From Pantanalinema sp. GBBB05 (GTDB lineage Bacteria > Cyanobacteriota > Cyanobacteriia > Leptolyngbyales > Leptolyngbyaceae): DNA of 64,000 bases. Positions 55,913 to 64,000 of the stretch are shown here, one piece after another. The stretch's first letter is position 1, and every line of letters begins with the position of its first letter. Location of the stretch: contig VRZD01000013.1 of the NCBI GenBank assembly GCA_016743235.1, positions 94,065 to 158,064 of the forward strand, read 5' to 3'. The notes under the pieces were generated by a model. It made no database searches. It was not told where the DNA came from and saw only the letters and a list, made by a program, of their open reading frames with translations. Both the position numbers and the translations under genes were made by a program.

Positions 55913-56404
55913 TTAGTAACGGGTTTTCCCCAATGTGCGCCAGGTGCATTGGCTGACAACCCCATCTGAGATCAGCCCCTGCCGCCGCTGGAAACTCCGT
56001 ACAGCCTGCTCAGTCTTTTGCCCAAAGCTGCCGTCGATCGCGCCAAAATAATCCTTAGTCCGCGTTAACGTGTTCTGTAATAACTTCACAGCTTCTCCAG
56101 CACAGCCGCGTTGTAACACTGGCATATCGATCGGTGCGCCTTGATATAAGGCTTGCCAGGTCATGCGGTCAACCACACCCGTTTCTTTTAAGAAAACTTG
56201 ACGCTGAAATAATCTGACCGCCGTTTCCACCGTCGGATCAAACATCCCCGTCAACGCATGAGGATAAATCTGCCAATGCGCCAGCAGTTTTTGTAACTCA
56301 ATTACCTCTTGCCCCATACAACCGGCTTTTAGCAGGGGTTTACAGCACTTAGTCATCATTGACGTTGCCGGTACAGATAAGCGTCTATCAGCCAACGAGC
56401 ACAT
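55913..56404 (-). CDS. Peptidoglycan-binding protein, two PG_binding_1 domains
   Basis: 163 residues. Two copies of the peptidoglycan-binding fold: the first (about 24-90) with GQEVIELQKLLAHW and DPTVETAVRLFQRQV, the second (about 98-160) with GEAVKLLQNTL and GQKTEQAVRSFQRRQGL. A Cys-rich start (MCSLADRRLSVPATSMMTKC) is not a clear signal peptide, so its export route is uncertain. No catalytic domain is attached; it may be a wall-anchoring or scaffold protein. Confidence 0.88.
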   Translation of the reverse strand: MCSLADRRLSVPATSMMTKCCKPLLKAGCMGQEVIELQKLLAHWQIYPHALTGMFDPTVETAVRLFQRQVFLKETGVVDRMTWQALYQGAPIDMPVLQRGCAGEAVKLLQNTLTRTKDYFGAIDGSFGQKTEQAVRSFQRRQGLISDGVVSQCTWRTLGKTRY

Positions 56405-56715
56405 AATCTAGCCATTGATCCCAACACTATCAGCCTAAGGGGTATCTAGCCTTGGCTACCTCCTCAAACGGGTTCACCTAGATGGGTGATTTATCAAGGC
56501 ATCGCCATTGCTTTGGATCACAAGCAAGCTTCAGGCATCAACCATGATCTTCAACAATCAGGCTGGACTGCCTGTAAATACGTCAGAAAGCTGGTTTCAA
56601 GGCTCATCCCTCGGGGTTAAAAAAATTGCTTGACAAATTCTGCGGCGATTATTCTAATTGCGGCTATTCTGGTGGCGTGATTTTCCGATCATCGTTTCAG
56701 CAACTATAGACACCT
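56405..56715. other. Divergent intergenic region
   Basis: 311 bases. It contains a good promoter at 56630-56658 for the plus-strand gene. Nothing else was recognised. Confidence 0.55.
56630..56658 (+). promoter_or_regulatory. Sigma-70-type promoter
   Basis: An exact -35 TTGACA at 56630-56635 is followed after 17 bases by a -10 TCTAAT (five of six consensus bases, 56653-56658). A transcript from here would begin near 56665, about 50 bases before the coiled-coil membrane protein gene at 56716. Confidence 0.65.
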
Positions 56716-57291
56716 ATGACCAACGTCAACGCCAAACCCAAACAAGCCACAAAACCACCTGCTGTTGCCCCCATCTCCACAACGGCAGCACAGTCTCCCT
56801 CTGTTCCCATCTCTTTATATCGAGAAGTAGTGACGGAATTACAGACAGCTCAAGGCAGAGTGAAGACGCTACAGACGGACAATCAACAGTTGATGCAGCA
56901 AAACCAGCAACTGCGGCTAGAAATTGAGCGTGTGGTTCAGTCGTCTCTGCGATTACGGCAAGTTGCAGATGGTTACCAAAATGACAGCGCGATCGCCCCT
57001 ATTGATCCCACCTTGACCAATCTAGAAGCCATTTTTGATCTACCACCAGCCACTATTATTCAATCATCCCGGCAGAAACCGGCTAAGCCTAAAACCAGCC
57101 CATTACCCGAACTTGAACCCTCAGGGGACAAGCGCCTGACTGAACAGGAACCGCAGTTACGGCATAGTGCCCCCCCGGATAAATCATCGGAAATTAGCGC
57201 CTGGTGGCTAGCCTTAGTCATCTGTACAATTATCGTGACCGCGTTTGGCACAGGTTTTCTGATTGTGCGCCCCCTCTTGCCTCCTCGTTAA
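56716..57291 (+). CDS. Coiled-coil protein with C-terminal membrane anchor
   Basis: 191 residues. A disordered Thr/Ala/Pro-rich start is followed by a coiled coil (LQTAQGRVKTLQTDNQQLMQ, then QNQQLRLEIERVVQ, about 38-75), a Pro/Lys/Glu-rich linker, and a single C-terminal transmembrane helix (WWLALVICTIIVTAFGTGFL). Tail-anchored topology is likely. The family is not recognised. It precedes glnB by 181 bases on the same strand but glnB has its own promoter. Confidence 0.75.
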   Translation: MTNVNAKPKQATKPPAVAPISTTAAQSPSVPISLYREVVTELQTAQGRVKTLQTDNQQLMQQNQQLRLEIERVVQSSLRLRQVADGYQNDSAIAPIDPTLTNLEAIFDLPPATIIQSSRQKPAKPKTSPLPELEPSGDKRLTEQEPQLRHSAPPDKSSEISAWWLALVICTIIVTAFGTGFLIVRPLLPPR

Positions 57292-57379
57292 GCGATCGTG
57301 GGTCAAGCACTCCACAGCCTTAACAAAGGACTAGATGGCTCAAGGTCTAGCAGGCCGAAGTCAGTATTGGCGAGAAATT

Positions 57380-57393
57380 GTACTTTTTGTTAC
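57380..57393 (+). promoter_or_regulatory. NtcA-binding site and promoter of glnB
   Basis: GTACTTTTTGTTAC fits the NtcA consensus GTA-N8-TAC exactly. A -10-like GATAGA (57415-57420) lies 21 bases after it, the distance usual for NtcA-activated (class II) promoters, where the box takes the place of the -35. The glnB start is 79 bases downstream. This predicts nitrogen-starvation activation of glnB. Confidence 0.75.
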
Positions 57394-57469
57394 AAAACAC
57401 TCGCTCTAGACGGTGATAGAAAGTGTCATGCTAGACAACGGAATTATTCAATAAGAATAAGGAGTGTAG

Positions 57470-57811
<342 letters not shown>

Positions 57812-57857
57812 GGTTTACTGATCTGCGCTTACTCACAAGCGCTGCATATTCCACGAC

Positions 57858-57897
57858 TTGCTGTTCCAGGTGTTAACCCTAGAGCAGCAATTTTTTT
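57858..57897 (+). terminator. Strong terminator of glnB
   Basis: TTGCTGTTCCAGG pairs with CCTAGAGCAGCAA (13 pairs with one mismatch and one wobble) around a 7-base loop and is followed by seven T. It ends 2 bases before the stop of the converging ABC gene, so it may stop transcription from that side only weakly. Confidence 0.88.
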
Positions 57898-57898
57898 A

Positions 57899-58684
57899 TT
57901 AGGTCCACTCTGCTTGATGTTGCTGTTCCGCTTCAATCAGGCGGGTCCGCAAGCCTGCCCAATCAGCACCATCTACCTGACAATCTTGCAGTAACCTACC
58001 ATCTTGGAGATACAGCAACCGGTTACAGAACTGCTGTGCCAGGTCTAATTGATGGGTCACCATCAATACCGTCAAGCTACCCGATCGCGTTAGCTCTGCT
58101 AAAACCGACAAAAGCGTGTCACTGCGACCTACATCCAAGGCAGAGGTTGGTTCATCTAGCAAAATCACCTGGGGTTGTGTCGCTAAGGCTCGGGCGATCG
58201 CCACCAGTTGCCGCTGCCCCACCGAAAGCTGTAATTCACTGCGATCGAGCCAGTTGCTGGGAATATGCAGTCGCTCGCTCCATATCCCAATTTGTTGCTG
58301 GATCGCTTGTTTCGAGAGTCCTCGTAACCGTAAGGGATATGCCAACGCCTCCTGTACTGTCATCCCCAAGAGTTTCGACTCCTGTAGCACCAACACAATC
58401 TGTTGGCGTAATTGCAACACTGGAATTGTGGGATAAGGACGATCTTGCCAGTACAACGTGCCATTCGTCGGCTCACTTAAGCGATTGAGTAATCGCAATA
58501 ACGAAGTTTTGCCAGCCCCAGACGCACCAACAACCGCAACAAAATCCCCCGCTGTCACCCCAAACGATAGTTCCTTTAACAGGTAATAAGCTGGCAGGTC
58601 GCTGGTTGCCGCTGGAATTGAGGTAAACAGACGGGGCGATAAGCTAACTCGATCCGCCCGAATTTGCCATGTTTCCGAATTCAA
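57899..58684 (-). CDS. ABC transporter ATP-binding protein (FetA/YbbL-like)
   Basis: 261 residues. Walker A is VGASGAGKTSLLRLLNRL, Q-loop VLQESKLLG, Walker B VILLDEPTSALD and H-loop MVTHQLDL. The signature reads LSVGQRQ instead of LSGGQ. The compact form and short linker resemble FetA-type (iron or metal export) and phosphate-like importers. No permease gene lies beside it in the window, so its membrane partner and substrate are unknown. The signature change at the second Gly is noted in other subfamilies too. Confidence 0.85.
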   Translation of the reverse strand: MNSETWQIRADRVSLSPRLFTSIPAATSDLPAYYLLKELSFGVTAGDFVAVVGASGAGKTSLLRLLNRLSEPTNGTLYWQDRPYPTIPVLQLRQQIVLVLQESKLLGMTVQEALAYPLRLRGLSKQAIQQQIGIWSERLHIPSNWLDRSELQLSVGQRQLVAIARALATQPQVILLDEPTSALDVGRSDTLLSVLAELTRSGSLTVLMVTHQLDLAQQFCNRLLYLQDGRLLQDCQVDGADWAGLRTRLIEAEQQHQAEWT

Positions 58685-58729
58685 CGCCTTCCGCCCCCAT
58701 CCAGATACATCGTGTCACTTCAGCCGGGA

Positions 58730-59314
58730 TTAAGTGTGGCTAATTGCCAGACCAATTGTCCAAGCATCGATCGCCAGGAGAAACAGCGTCAGCCCTAGCA
58801 AGATTAAATACATCCAGGGTTGTGCCAACGGACGCACATCAGTCGTGTCAATCTCAGTTCGCTCCTGCACCAATTTCACCAACCGGGCAAAGCCAGCCAC
58901 CCGCATTGGTAATAGATAAGCTTGCCCCGAGCGACTGACAAAATAGTAAACTAAGCCCCCTTGCCCCGTCGATCGTGGCTTCAGAGCTGTAATTTCTGCC
59001 CAGGGGAGTGACCATCCCCGCCGGAACAACTTGGGCACCCAGGCAGGGTAGGTGACTTGGATCGCATCAGCATCCAGCACAACCCGCTCACTCAGCGCGG
59101 CATAGAGCGCGATCGCCCCGAGACCAATCCCAATCCACAATAGCAGTGGGGATACACTGGCAGCATTGAGTTGCGTCAAAAACGGTAGCGGCACAGTTAG
59201 TGCCCCATACAAGCTCAGTAAGGTCAGTCGGATCAATGGGGAGAGCCGAAAGACCACAGGCAACGTGTCTTGAGTAGAACTATTCTGGTGTTCTTGAGAA
59301 GCCAAATTGCTCAC
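58730..59314 (-). CDS. Membrane protein with PH-like domain
   Basis: About 194 residues from the GTG at 59314 (AAAGGA about 9 bases upstream); a longer frame to 59356 would overlap the next gene. Two hydrophobic segments (PLIRLTLLSLYGALTVPLPF and PLLLWIGIGLGAIALYAAL) flank a beta-rich domain (SERVVLDADAIQVTYPAWVP, LPWAEITALKPRSTGQGG), followed by a C-terminal helix (PWMYLILLGLTLFLLAIDAW). The soluble part resembles a bacterial PH-like domain. Function unknown. Confidence 0.7.
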   Translation of the reverse strand: MSNLASQEHQNSSTQDTLPVVFRLSPLIRLTLLSLYGALTVPLPFLTQLNAASVSPLLLWIGIGLGAIALYAALSERVVLDADAIQVTYPAWVPKLFRRGWSLPWAEITALKPRSTGQGGLVYYFVSRSGQAYLLPMRVAGFARLVKLVQERTEIDTTDVRPLAQPWMYLILLGLTLFLLAIDAWTIGLAISHT

Positions 59315-59327
59315 AGTTACAGGTCCT

Positions 59328-59768
59328 TTACCCCGGCAAATACTTTTGGACGGCACTCCAGCCCGTGAGCGAAACTAGCACAAAAGCGATCAATAAGACC
59401 AGATTAGTTCCCACATGCAGGGGGCGTGCCCAGGGATGCTTCAGACTAATTTGCGTAGCGCTCCAGGCAGATATAAAGACCAGATCCACTACTGCCAGCC
59501 CTGCCCAAAGATGGGTCGAGTGTCCCAGGCTGCCATAGTGTCCTAATGTCCCAACAATCCCGATCGCCAACAATAGCAAAACTAATCCCAGCATGGTCAG
59601 ACCCACCAGGATATGAAACGGACGTAACCATCGCGGACGCGACGAGTGCTGTTGCCGCAGGAGCAGAATGCTCCCCCCAGACACGGCCAGAACCAAGTAA
59701 GCGACGATCGCGAACCCCATTGACCAAGCCGCAATTCTCCACAGCCACAGGAAGGAAGGTAAGTCCAC
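59328..59768 (-). CDS. DUF4079 family membrane protein
   Basis: 146 residues with four transmembrane helices (WRIAAWSMGFAIVAYLVLAV, then FHILVGLTMLGLVLLLLAIG, LWAGLAVVDLVFISAWSA, LHVGTNLVLLIAFVLVSLTGW). DUF4079 is a cyanobacterial four-helix bundle with histidines that could bind heme (HILVG, HYGSLGHSTH, HVGTN), hence a cytochrome b561-like idea; that is inference. It lies 13 bases before the PH-like membrane protein gene on the same strand. Confidence 0.85.
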   Translation of the reverse strand: MDLPSFLWLWRIAAWSMGFAIVAYLVLAVSGGSILLLRQQHSSRPRWLRPFHILVGLTMLGLVLLLLAIGIVGTLGHYGSLGHSTHLWAGLAVVDLVFISAWSATQISLKHPWARPLHVGTNLVLLIAFVLVSLTGWSAVQKYLPG

Positions 59769-59984
59769 AGTTTAGACCACTGCTAAATACAAGAACAAAC
59801 GCTGGATATTGCCAACTAATCAACCCTAACACCTGTGACTCAGGCTGGTTCATTCATCTATGAGTCAAGAATCGTGAGATTTTGCTTGCATCCAGAAGTG
59901 ATTTTCTAGAATGAGGCATGGGCATCCTGTAGCTAAGGGTCAGATCAACAGAATTTAGCCTTGAAGGTAGGTAAGTAGTTGGTT

Positions 59985-61322
59985 ATGGAACGAGCGCGAC
60001 TCAGACGGATCTGTTTACTGGCAGCAAGCACAGTGTTCTTGAGCGGGATGAGCCTGGAGTTGCCAGTAATCCGTTCATCGCAGGATATTAGTAGCGAATT
60101 TCAACTGACGATCGGGGCTGAAGCGAATGCCCGTAGTGGTGGTGGACGCGTTCGGATGGGGTCATTCTCCCGATCGTCGTCTAGTCGGCGGTCGAGTTTG
60201 TCTCGCTCCACTAGTAGTTCTCGTTCTACGGCTACTAGCGTCTCCAGTGCTTCACGTTCATCTAGCCCGAACCGAGTCACCCGCTCCAATCCAACTCGCT
60301 CTACTCAAACCAGTATAGCGAGGCAACCCTCTCCGCAGCGGACCTTATCCTCGCTCACTACCAGCGCTAGTCCAACGTTGTATGCCAGAAGTAGCGGTGG
60401 ACGAGCCGGAGGTGGGTCATTTCGTCGCACCCCCAGTAATTCCAATAATCGCTCTAATAGTGGTTCTAGCAATCGCGACTCAGGCTCAAGTAATTACAAC
60501 CGTAACTCCAATCGCGACTATCGCGGTGGGGGGACTACGATCATCCCAGTTCCGATCGGACCACGCGTTTACAACGATCCCTACTATAACGGTGGCAGCC
60601 GTTCGTATTCCACATCCTCTGGCAGCGGTGATTGGATCGTCGGACTGATCTTGCTGGGCGTCACGACGATCGTCATTGTCATCATTGTCTACTATCTGAT
60701 TCGGGCGATGCGGGGTCTGTCAGGGGGTAACTCCAGCGGTAATCGGGTTGTGGATAATGACACGGTCACAGTCAGCAAAATTCAGGTGGCTCTGTTAGCT
60801 GAAGCGCGATCGGTACAATCGGAATTAACCAGCATCAGTCTGGGGATCGATACTGATACACCAGAAGGTTTGCTACAACTGCTTCAGGAGTCCGCTTTAG
60901 CTCTTCTACGCACTCCAGAAAACTGGTCGCATGTATTGGCGAGTTCTCAGACCGTGAAGACTCGGGAGGACGCCGAAACCCTATTCAACAAACTGTCGAT
61001 CGCAGAACGCAGTAAGTTTAGTGTTGAAACACTGACCAACGTAGGTGGGCGAGTACATCAACGCTCCGACTTTCGTCCTGATCCGGAAGAAGATCCAGCT
61101 GCCTACATTGTGGTCACCCTGTTAGTGGGCACAGCTCATGACAAACCTCTATTTAGTGAGATCCGCACCGAAACAGCCTTGAAAACAACCCTGGAGCAAT
61201 TGGCATCCATATCAGCCGACTACCTGATGGTATTTGAACTTCTCTGGAGTCCGCAAGATGCCAGCGACAGCCTCACTTATGATGAACTATTAACGGAGTA
61301 CACCGACATGGTGCAGATTTAG
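59985..61322 (+). CDS. DUF1517 protein with signal, Ser-rich region and membrane helix
   Basis: 445 residues from the ATG at 59985. A signal peptide or anchor (ICLLAASTVFLSGMSLELPV) is followed by a long Ser/Arg-rich, then Asn/Ser/Gly-rich disordered region (about 45-205). A transmembrane helix (WIVGLILLGVTTIVIVIIVY) comes next, then the DUF1517 domain (about 260-445; VTVSKIQVALLAEARSVQSE, WSHVLASSQTVKTREDAETL, YIVVTLLVGTAHDKPLF). DUF1517 occurs in cyanobacteria and plastids without a clear function. It is closed by the hairpin at 61356 and followed by a shorter paralogue. Confidence 0.9.
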   Translation: MERARLRRICLLAASTVFLSGMSLELPVIRSSQDISSEFQLTIGAEANARSGGGRVRMGSFSRSSSSRRSSLSRSTSSSRSTATSVSSASRSSSPNRVTRSNPTRSTQTSIARQPSPQRTLSSLTTSASPTLYARSSGGRAGGGSFRRTPSNSNNRSNSGSSNRDSGSSNYNRNSNRDYRGGGTTIIPVPIGPRVYNDPYYNGGSRSYSTSSGSGDWIVGLILLGVTTIVIVIIVYYLIRAMRGLSGGNSSGNRVVDNDTVTVSKIQVALLAEARSVQSELTSISLGIDTDTPEGLLQLLQESALALLRTPENWSHVLASSQTVKTREDAETLFNKLSIAERSKFSVETLTNVGGRVHQRSDFRPDPEEDPAAYIVVTLLVGTAHDKPLFSEIRTETALKTTLEQLASISADYLMVFELLWSPQDASDSLTYDELLTEYTDMVQI

Positions 61323-61355
61323 AGTCAGTAGTGGTTGACTTGATGGTTGTTGCGC

Positions 61356-61395
61356 AAACTCTGGTTGCTGCTAACCAGAGTTTAGCCATTTTTCG
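61356..61395 (+). terminator. Terminator between the two DUF1517 genes
   Basis: A perfect 11-bp stem (AAACTCTGGTT with AACCAGAGTTT, 61356-61366 and 61373-61383), 6-base loop, then AGCCATTTTT. It lies about 35 bases after the first DUF1517 gene. Confidence 0.8.
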
Positions 61396-61497
61396 AAAGT
61401 TATTCGTTACAACTACGACTATGATCGACTGCTAACTCCATACAATTAACTACCAACCTATACCTGATAACAAAGTGCTAACCAGATTGGGGGTGCT

Positions 61498-62142
61498 GTG
61501 GATATTCATTTAGAAAATATTGATCCGAGCGAACTGACGAACGATATTGTGACGGTCAGCCAATTGCAAGTGGCGTTACGCGCAGATGGTCATGGCTTGC
61601 AAAATCGGCTAACTGAGCTAGGCGAAAATGCTGACACCAGCACATCGGAAGGCTTGTTTGAGCTATTACAACAGGTCGCCAAGCTGTTGTTAGAACGATC
61701 GTCATACTGGACCCATGTACTTGCAAGTTCGGAAACTGTCTACAGCCGCGAAGAAGCTGAAGCCTTATTTGTGCAACGATCGCTACACGAACGGAGTAAG
61801 TTTCAGGCGGAAACCTTGAGTAATGTAGATGGGGTCATTCGGGAACAGCCACTGCCGCCGGAACCGAGTGGGGCAGATCCAACCCTCCGTCAGACTGCTA
61901 CTAATCGTTCCCATAAGACCTACACGGTGGTGACCTTATTGTTAGGGACAGCGGATGACCAACCGTTGTTTGGTGAAATCTACACCACGTCTGTTTTACG
62001 GGATGTCTTGCAAGATATCAGTATGATGCGATCGCCCTACTTATTAGCGTTTGAGCTGTTATGGACTCCGCAATTAACAAACGATGTGTTAAGTGAAAAA
62101 GAGCTAGCGGTAGATTATGGAGATATGATTGCCATTGATTAA
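61498..62142 (+). CDS. Stand-alone DUF1517 protein (paralogue of the preceding gene)
   Basis: 214 residues from a GTG. It aligns by eye with the C-terminal domain of the preceding protein: VTVSQLQVALRADGHGLQN, YWTHVLASSETVYSREEAEA, YTVVTLLLGTADDQPLFGEI and LLAFELLWTPQ. It has no signal, Ser-rich region or membrane helix, so it should be cytoplasmic. It looks like a tandem duplication of the domain; the hairpin between the genes suggests separate transcription. Confidence 0.88.
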   Translation: MDIHLENIDPSELTNDIVTVSQLQVALRADGHGLQNRLTELGENADTSTSEGLFELLQQVAKLLLERSSYWTHVLASSETVYSREEAEALFVQRSLHERSKFQAETLSNVDGVIREQPLPPEPSGADPTLRQTATNRSHKTYTVVTLLLGTADDQPLFGEIYTTSVLRDVLQDISMMRSPYLLAFELLWTPQLTNDVLSEKELAVDYGDMIAID

Positions 62143-62195
62143 TGCCTTGGGATCTACCACTGATTGATCTAGGCATTGAAGTATATTTCTAGCAG

Positions 62196-62227
62196 AGATG
62201 GGAAACTGGGGCGATTACTTCCCATCT
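62196..62227 (+). repeat. Hairpin after the DUF1517 gene
   Basis: AGATGGGAA pairs perfectly with TTCCCATCT (9 bp) across a 14-base loop, 54 bases after the stop. No T-run follows directly, so it may be a weak terminator or an mRNA-stabilising structure. Confidence 0.55.
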
Positions 62228-62282
62228 ACCTGCAATCTAAGGGCTGTTTTAATCTCAGTTCGGCAAATAACAACGTTAAATT

Positions 62283-62468
62283 TTATACCGCGGAAGATTG
62301 TAATGTTCTAAAAGTAGATTTGACAAATTCAGTTTTACAAGAGAAAAAAGTATAACCATTTACGCGAGTTAGAGAAACCATTTCTTCATCACATTCCAGC
62401 ACCCGATAAAAGCTGCCGTCGGTTGCAATCAGTAAATCACCAGGTTGAATTTTCATCGTGATTGACAA
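62283..62468 (-). CDS. Small hypothetical protein
   Basis: 61 residues (57 from the internal Met5). The pattern KIQPGDLLIATDGSFYRVLE with following VSLTRVNGYTFFSCKTEFV is beta-rich, like a small SH3-type barrel. No family is recognised. It stands alone in a 460-base spacer; coding character is fair but not proved. Confidence 0.55.
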   Translation of the reverse strand: MSITMKIQPGDLLIATDGSFYRVLECDEEMVSLTRVNGYTFFSCKTEFVKSTFRTLQSSAV

Positions 62469-62604
62469 ACTATTTCAGTGAATGTCAAAAAGTAACACTG
62501 TATTTAGTATTACTCGATACCGACAAAATAGATGATCATTTACGTAAAGAAATGCATCATCTAGTTTAAATAGATGATGTATTAAGAGATATAAAGGACG
62601 ACTA

Positions 62605-63909
62605 TTATTGCCCCTGACTGAGTCGTCGCTGCCATTCCGCGTCAATTTTATCTACATTTTCAATATCTTGTTCAATCAGGTCGCGTTCTGTAGTGTATGC
62701 CAGATCATTCTGATCAATCACTGTCGTGGCAGCAAACTGTTCGGCATAGCTCAGCTTCTTCTGTAAGCGATCGTCGATCGTCTCTAACTGCGTGGCTCTA
62801 GCTTGCCGTTCCTGGTTGCGAGTAGCAATCTTGCGGTTTTGCCACCGAAGCCACAAAAACCGCCCGATCGGAATCGCTAGAAATGCTACGCCATACCCCA
62901 GCAACACCCAGAAGATCGATTGCACAAACGCCACTAGACCACCCAGTTCGGCAGCTACTTGACCACCTGCCAGTAAGTAACCTAACCAGACTGCTCCTCC
63001 CAGGTTGAGGACGCCTAGTCCGATCGCTAACGTTCGTTGTCCGGTCGTGGCTTGGCTAAACCGCCAGGGCAATTCTTGCAGATACGCCGCGATCGACCGT
63101 CGTCGCTGTTCTGTTGCCGAAGTTTGTAAGTCTGGGAACTGGTAGATAATATCCCCTTCTGGGCTAACTTCGGGTCTGCCATTAAAGCGAGTCAAGACAG
63201 GCAGCATGTACTCCTCATACTCCTGAGCGTAGCCTTGACCTAACTCATCTAAATAAGGAGCAATTTGTTCTGCAACTACGGCTCCCCGGTGGTTACGAAT
63301 GACTGTACCGATCGCCCGCCACCGACGTTCCTCTAAATTATGGTTGGGATTACCATCCCCAAACAAAAAGGAAAACACGGCTTCCAAAAAGTTTAATTGA
63401 CGGTCTTCTGTGGGTCGTTTTCGGCGATCATCCTTACGACGATCGTAATAATCTGGGGTAAACATCCAGAAGAAATCAGGACCAATCCAGATATTGGGCA
63501 TACCAATACTAGAGTCCCCTGAATCATTACTATCACTGTCTCGGCTGGCACTCGCTGCCATGACAATGACAAAAATAGTAATGAAAATGAGCAGAATCGA
63601 AGCAATTAAAACAATGCCAAAGGAAATCCGAATCAGATAGAACAAGATCTTCCAGATCTTCTGCCACCATTCCTGAAGTTGCAGCCGGAAGTACTTATTC
63701 CGCAGAATTGAGCGAAACTCTTTGGGAAACAGGTAAGCAATCTCGCCCGACTCCGCCACCTGTAAATGACCGCCAGTATCTGCCGCTAAAGCTAACAATC
63801 CTTGCTCTGCCAGATGAATCTCTAACCCCGCTTGAGCAGCAACATCTCCAACTGTGACGCGGTAGTTCAAGTGTTCAACCGCCTGCATGATTTCAGGATT
63901 CAGTGTCAT
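62605..63909 (-). CDS. Membrane protein, possibly the plastid-conserved At5g03900-like family
   Basis: 434 residues. An N-terminal winged-helix-like part (VTVGDVAAQAGLEIHLAEQG, GEIAYLFPKEFRSIL) is followed by a transmembrane segment (IRISFGIVLIASILLIFITI), a soluble region with charged repeats (DYYDRRKDDRRKRPTEDRQ), two further hydrophobic segments near 300-345 (LAIGLGVLNLGGAVWLGYLL and VQSIFWVLLGYGVAFLAIPI) and a coiled C-terminus. The layout reminds me of the uncharacterised plastid protein At5g03900, but I cannot verify this without a search. Function unknown. Confidence 0.75.
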   Translation of the reverse strand: MTLNPEIMQAVEHLNYRVTVGDVAAQAGLEIHLAEQGLLALAADTGGHLQVAESGEIAYLFPKEFRSILRNKYFRLQLQEWWQKIWKILFYLIRISFGIVLIASILLIFITIFVIVMAASASRDSDSNDSGDSSIGMPNIWIGPDFFWMFTPDYYDRRKDDRRKRPTEDRQLNFLEAVFSFLFGDGNPNHNLEERRWRAIGTVIRNHRGAVVAEQIAPYLDELGQGYAQEYEEYMLPVLTRFNGRPEVSPEGDIIYQFPDLQTSATEQRRRSIAAYLQELPWRFSQATTGQRTLAIGLGVLNLGGAVWLGYLLAGGQVAAELGGLVAFVQSIFWVLLGYGVAFLAIPIGRFLWLRWQNRKIATRNQERQARATQLETIDDRLQKKLSYAEQFAATTVIDQNDLAYTTERDLIEQDIENVDKIDAEWQRRLSQGQ

Positions 63910-63949
63910 GCTGCGTTCTCCGTACCATTTGTTTCCTCTCTTTCAGTAT

Positions 63950-63991
63950 AGAAGGGGGAAATTAGGAGATGGGAAGTTAGGGGAGGTGGGG
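63950..63991. repeat. Purine-rich G/A low-complexity tract
   Basis: A GGGGA/GGAGG-rich tract upstream of the gene at 62605-63909. It resembles similar tracts at 43608-43650, 49650-49738 and 50826-50910 in this window, all purine-rich on the plus strand. Confidence 0.7.
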
Positions 63992-64000
63992 GCGCTGTGG

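Overview
The window is chromosomal DNA from a cyanobacterium. It carries the H subunit of magnesium chelatase (chlH), a P-II protein with the Ser49 region, a Ycf46-type AAA protein, a B12-dependent ribonucleotide reductase, and many families found mostly or only in cyanobacteria (DUF4327, DUF2973, DUF4079, DUF1517, DUF928, DUF1822). The HIP1-type octamer GCGATCGC is scattered through coding and non-coding DNA. No rRNA, tRNA, CRISPR array, transposase or phage gene was recognised. The window reads as ordinary chromosome with short, mostly one- to four-gene transcription units.

Layout. 1-2056: cut-off gene for an amino-acid-permease/histidine-kinase fusion. 2286-4568: nrdJ with a clear terminator and possible NrdR boxes. 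4850-6412: ycf46-like AAA ATPase. 6468-11080: a Thr/Pro-rich secreted protein, then a tight pair of a zinc-ribbon PP2C phosphatase and an FHA/zinc-ribbon Ser/Thr kinase, then DUF4327. 11283-13782: LD-carboxypeptidase, small conserved proteins and an RRM RNA-binding protein. 13817-20202: a minus-strand run with amidohydrolase, PfkB kinase, AllA, Upp, ABC exporter and MarR regulator. 20388-26205: small coiled-coil ORF, acetolactate-synthase-like enzyme, and a tightly packed selO-GNAT-mnmE unit. 26259-30116: pyrF with a coupled secreted protein, a Roadblock-like protein tail to tail with a DUF697 GTPase, and DUF2973. 30527-36688: thrS, a TVP38/flavin-disulfide-reductase pair, and rpe. 36924-46926: subtilase with an altered Asp position, chlH, DUF1232, type 2 IPP isomerase, pyrR, Uma2 and dapB.

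46927-53390 is the most unusual stretch. A 21-bp tandem repeat with an 84-bp higher-order period lies between dapB and a minus-strand cluster. In transcription order that cluster is a truncated DUF928-like secreted peptide, a sigma-70-like factor, DUF1822, a CHAT-CHASE2 membrane protein (caspase-like protease domain joined to a periplasmic sensor) and a secreted DUF928 protein. The cluster looks like a membrane signalling unit without an assigned function and is my main candidate for an undescribed system. An unlisted 58-residue cysteine-containing gene follows it.

53412-64000: PAS-containing adenylate cyclase, peptidoglycan-binding protein, glnB with a perfect NtcA box, TTG start and strong terminator, an orphan ABC ATPase, PH-like and DUF4079 membrane proteins, two tandem DUF1517 paralogues, and a membrane protein that may belong to a plastid-conserved family. 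All functions are read from sequence motifs by eye; no database search was possible.
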